From NCBI GenBank assembly GCA_012519125.1, contig JAAYQY010000384.1, positions 1 through 5,646 on the forward strand: 5,646 bases of DNA, written 5' to 3'. Within the stretch, counting starts at the first letter, position 1. Each line of letters starts with the position of its first letter. The notes below the pieces were generated by a model. It was not told the origin of the DNA and did not search any database. It saw only the letters and a program-made list of their open reading frames with translations. The translations under genes were made by a program, and so were the position numbers. Source of the stretch: Spirochaetales bacterium (lineage in GTDB: Bacteria; Spirochaetota; Spirochaetia; Sphaerochaetales; Sphaerochaetaceae). Of the stretch, positions 5,167 through 5,646 are shown one piece after another.

Positions 5167-5646
5167 ATGGCAAATACAAGTGGGCGTGTACTGGGCGTCA
5201 ATGGGAACATGGTTACCGTCGAGTTTGACAGCGCCATCTCAAAGAATGAGGTTGGATACATCCATGTTGGTGATGATCGGCTCAAGGGTGAGGTAATCCG
5301 CATCAACGGCAATACCGCAAGCCTGCAGGTTTTCGAGATGACAAACGGTATCCGCGTTGGCGATGTCGTCGAATTTTCCCAGGAGATGCTCAGCGTTACC
5401 TTGGGTCCCGGTTTGCTGCAGCAAATCTATGATGGCCTGCAGAACCCGCTGCCTGAGCTTGCGTCTCAGTGTGGCTTCTTCCTTCAGCGTGGTGTCTATC
5501 TTGATCCCATACCCAACAACTCTTGGGAGTTTACCCCCACCGTTGCCGTAGGAGCACAGCTTAGGGTAGGCGATACCTTTGGTACCGTTCCTGAGGGACT
5601 GTTCACCCACCAGATCATGGTTCCCTTCACGTTTGCCGACACCTCC
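5167..5646 (+). CDS. atpA: V-type ATPase catalytic subunit A (N-terminal 160 aa, truncated by window edge)
   Basis: The frame is open from the ATG at 5167 to the window end. GRVLGVNGNMVTVEF (6-20) and GEVIRINGNTASLQVFE (41-57) form the N-terminal beta-barrel. LGPGLLQQIYDG (79-90) and LQNPL lead into the nucleotide-binding region. FLQRGVYLDPIP (105-116) with EFTPTVAVG begins the bulge, or non-homologous insertion, that marks V/A-type catalytic A subunits and separates them from F-type beta. The Walker A loop would lie downstream, outside the window. The start is supported by GGAG (5157-5160) six nt upstream. The full protein is normally about 580-600 aa. It hydrolyses or makes ATP in the A3B3 head. 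Subunits B and D would be expected to follow, as in other spirochaete operons. Confidence 0.93.
   Translation, partial: MANTSGRVLGVNGNMVTVEFDSAISKNEVGYIHVGDDRLKGEVIRINGNTASLQVFEMTNGIRVGDVVEFSQEMLSVTLGPGLLQQIYDGLQNPLPELASQCGFFLQRGVYLDPIPNNSWEFTPTVAVGAQLRVGDTFGTVPEGLFTHQIMVPFTFADTS

Overview
The window looks like a piece of a spirochaete chromosome of roughly balanced GC content, most likely Sphaerochaeta or a relative. The strongest clue is the right end, where a V-type ATPase operon begins with subunit E, then a DUF2764-type protein, then subunit A. That order is typical of spirochaetes. Genus assignment is inference from gene order and protein style, with no database search behind it.

Layout, left to right. 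Bases 1-1219 (+) are the C-terminal half of mutS2, running off the left edge, followed by an intrinsic terminator. Bases 1296-2116 (+) hold two small coupled genes, a GIY-YIG nuclease-family protein and a DUF6530-like protein, which overlap by 4 nt. Their likely promoter is interleaved with the mutS2 terminator: the terminator loop is the best -35 hexamer. Bases 2174-2959 (+) encode uridine phosphorylase (udp). Bases 2918-3755 (-) hold a two-gene unit facing the other way. Its first gene (3372-3755) appears to be a degenerate, probably catalytically dead, GIY-YIG-fold protein. Its second (2918-3328) is an unrecognised 136-aa protein whose end overlaps the end of udp tail-to-tail by 42 bp. Bases 3756-4008 are a 253-bp divergent intergenic region with AT-rich repeats and the probable promoter of the ATPase operon. 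Bases 4009-5646 (+) carry atpE, the DUF2764 gene and the first 160 codons of atpA.

Functionally, mutS2 (recombination control or ribosome rescue), udp (nucleoside salvage) and the V-ATPase (ion pumping or ATP synthesis) are housekeeping genes. The two small-gene units between them are the accessory part. No insertion sequence, CRISPR array, tRNA or rRNA was seen. The most interesting points are two diverged GIY-YIG-type proteins within 2.5 kb, a Shine-Dalgarno-masking hairpin that may couple the two minus-strand genes, the nested terminator/promoter at 1229-1283, and the possibility that the DUF2764 protein supplies a missing V-ATPase stalk subunit.
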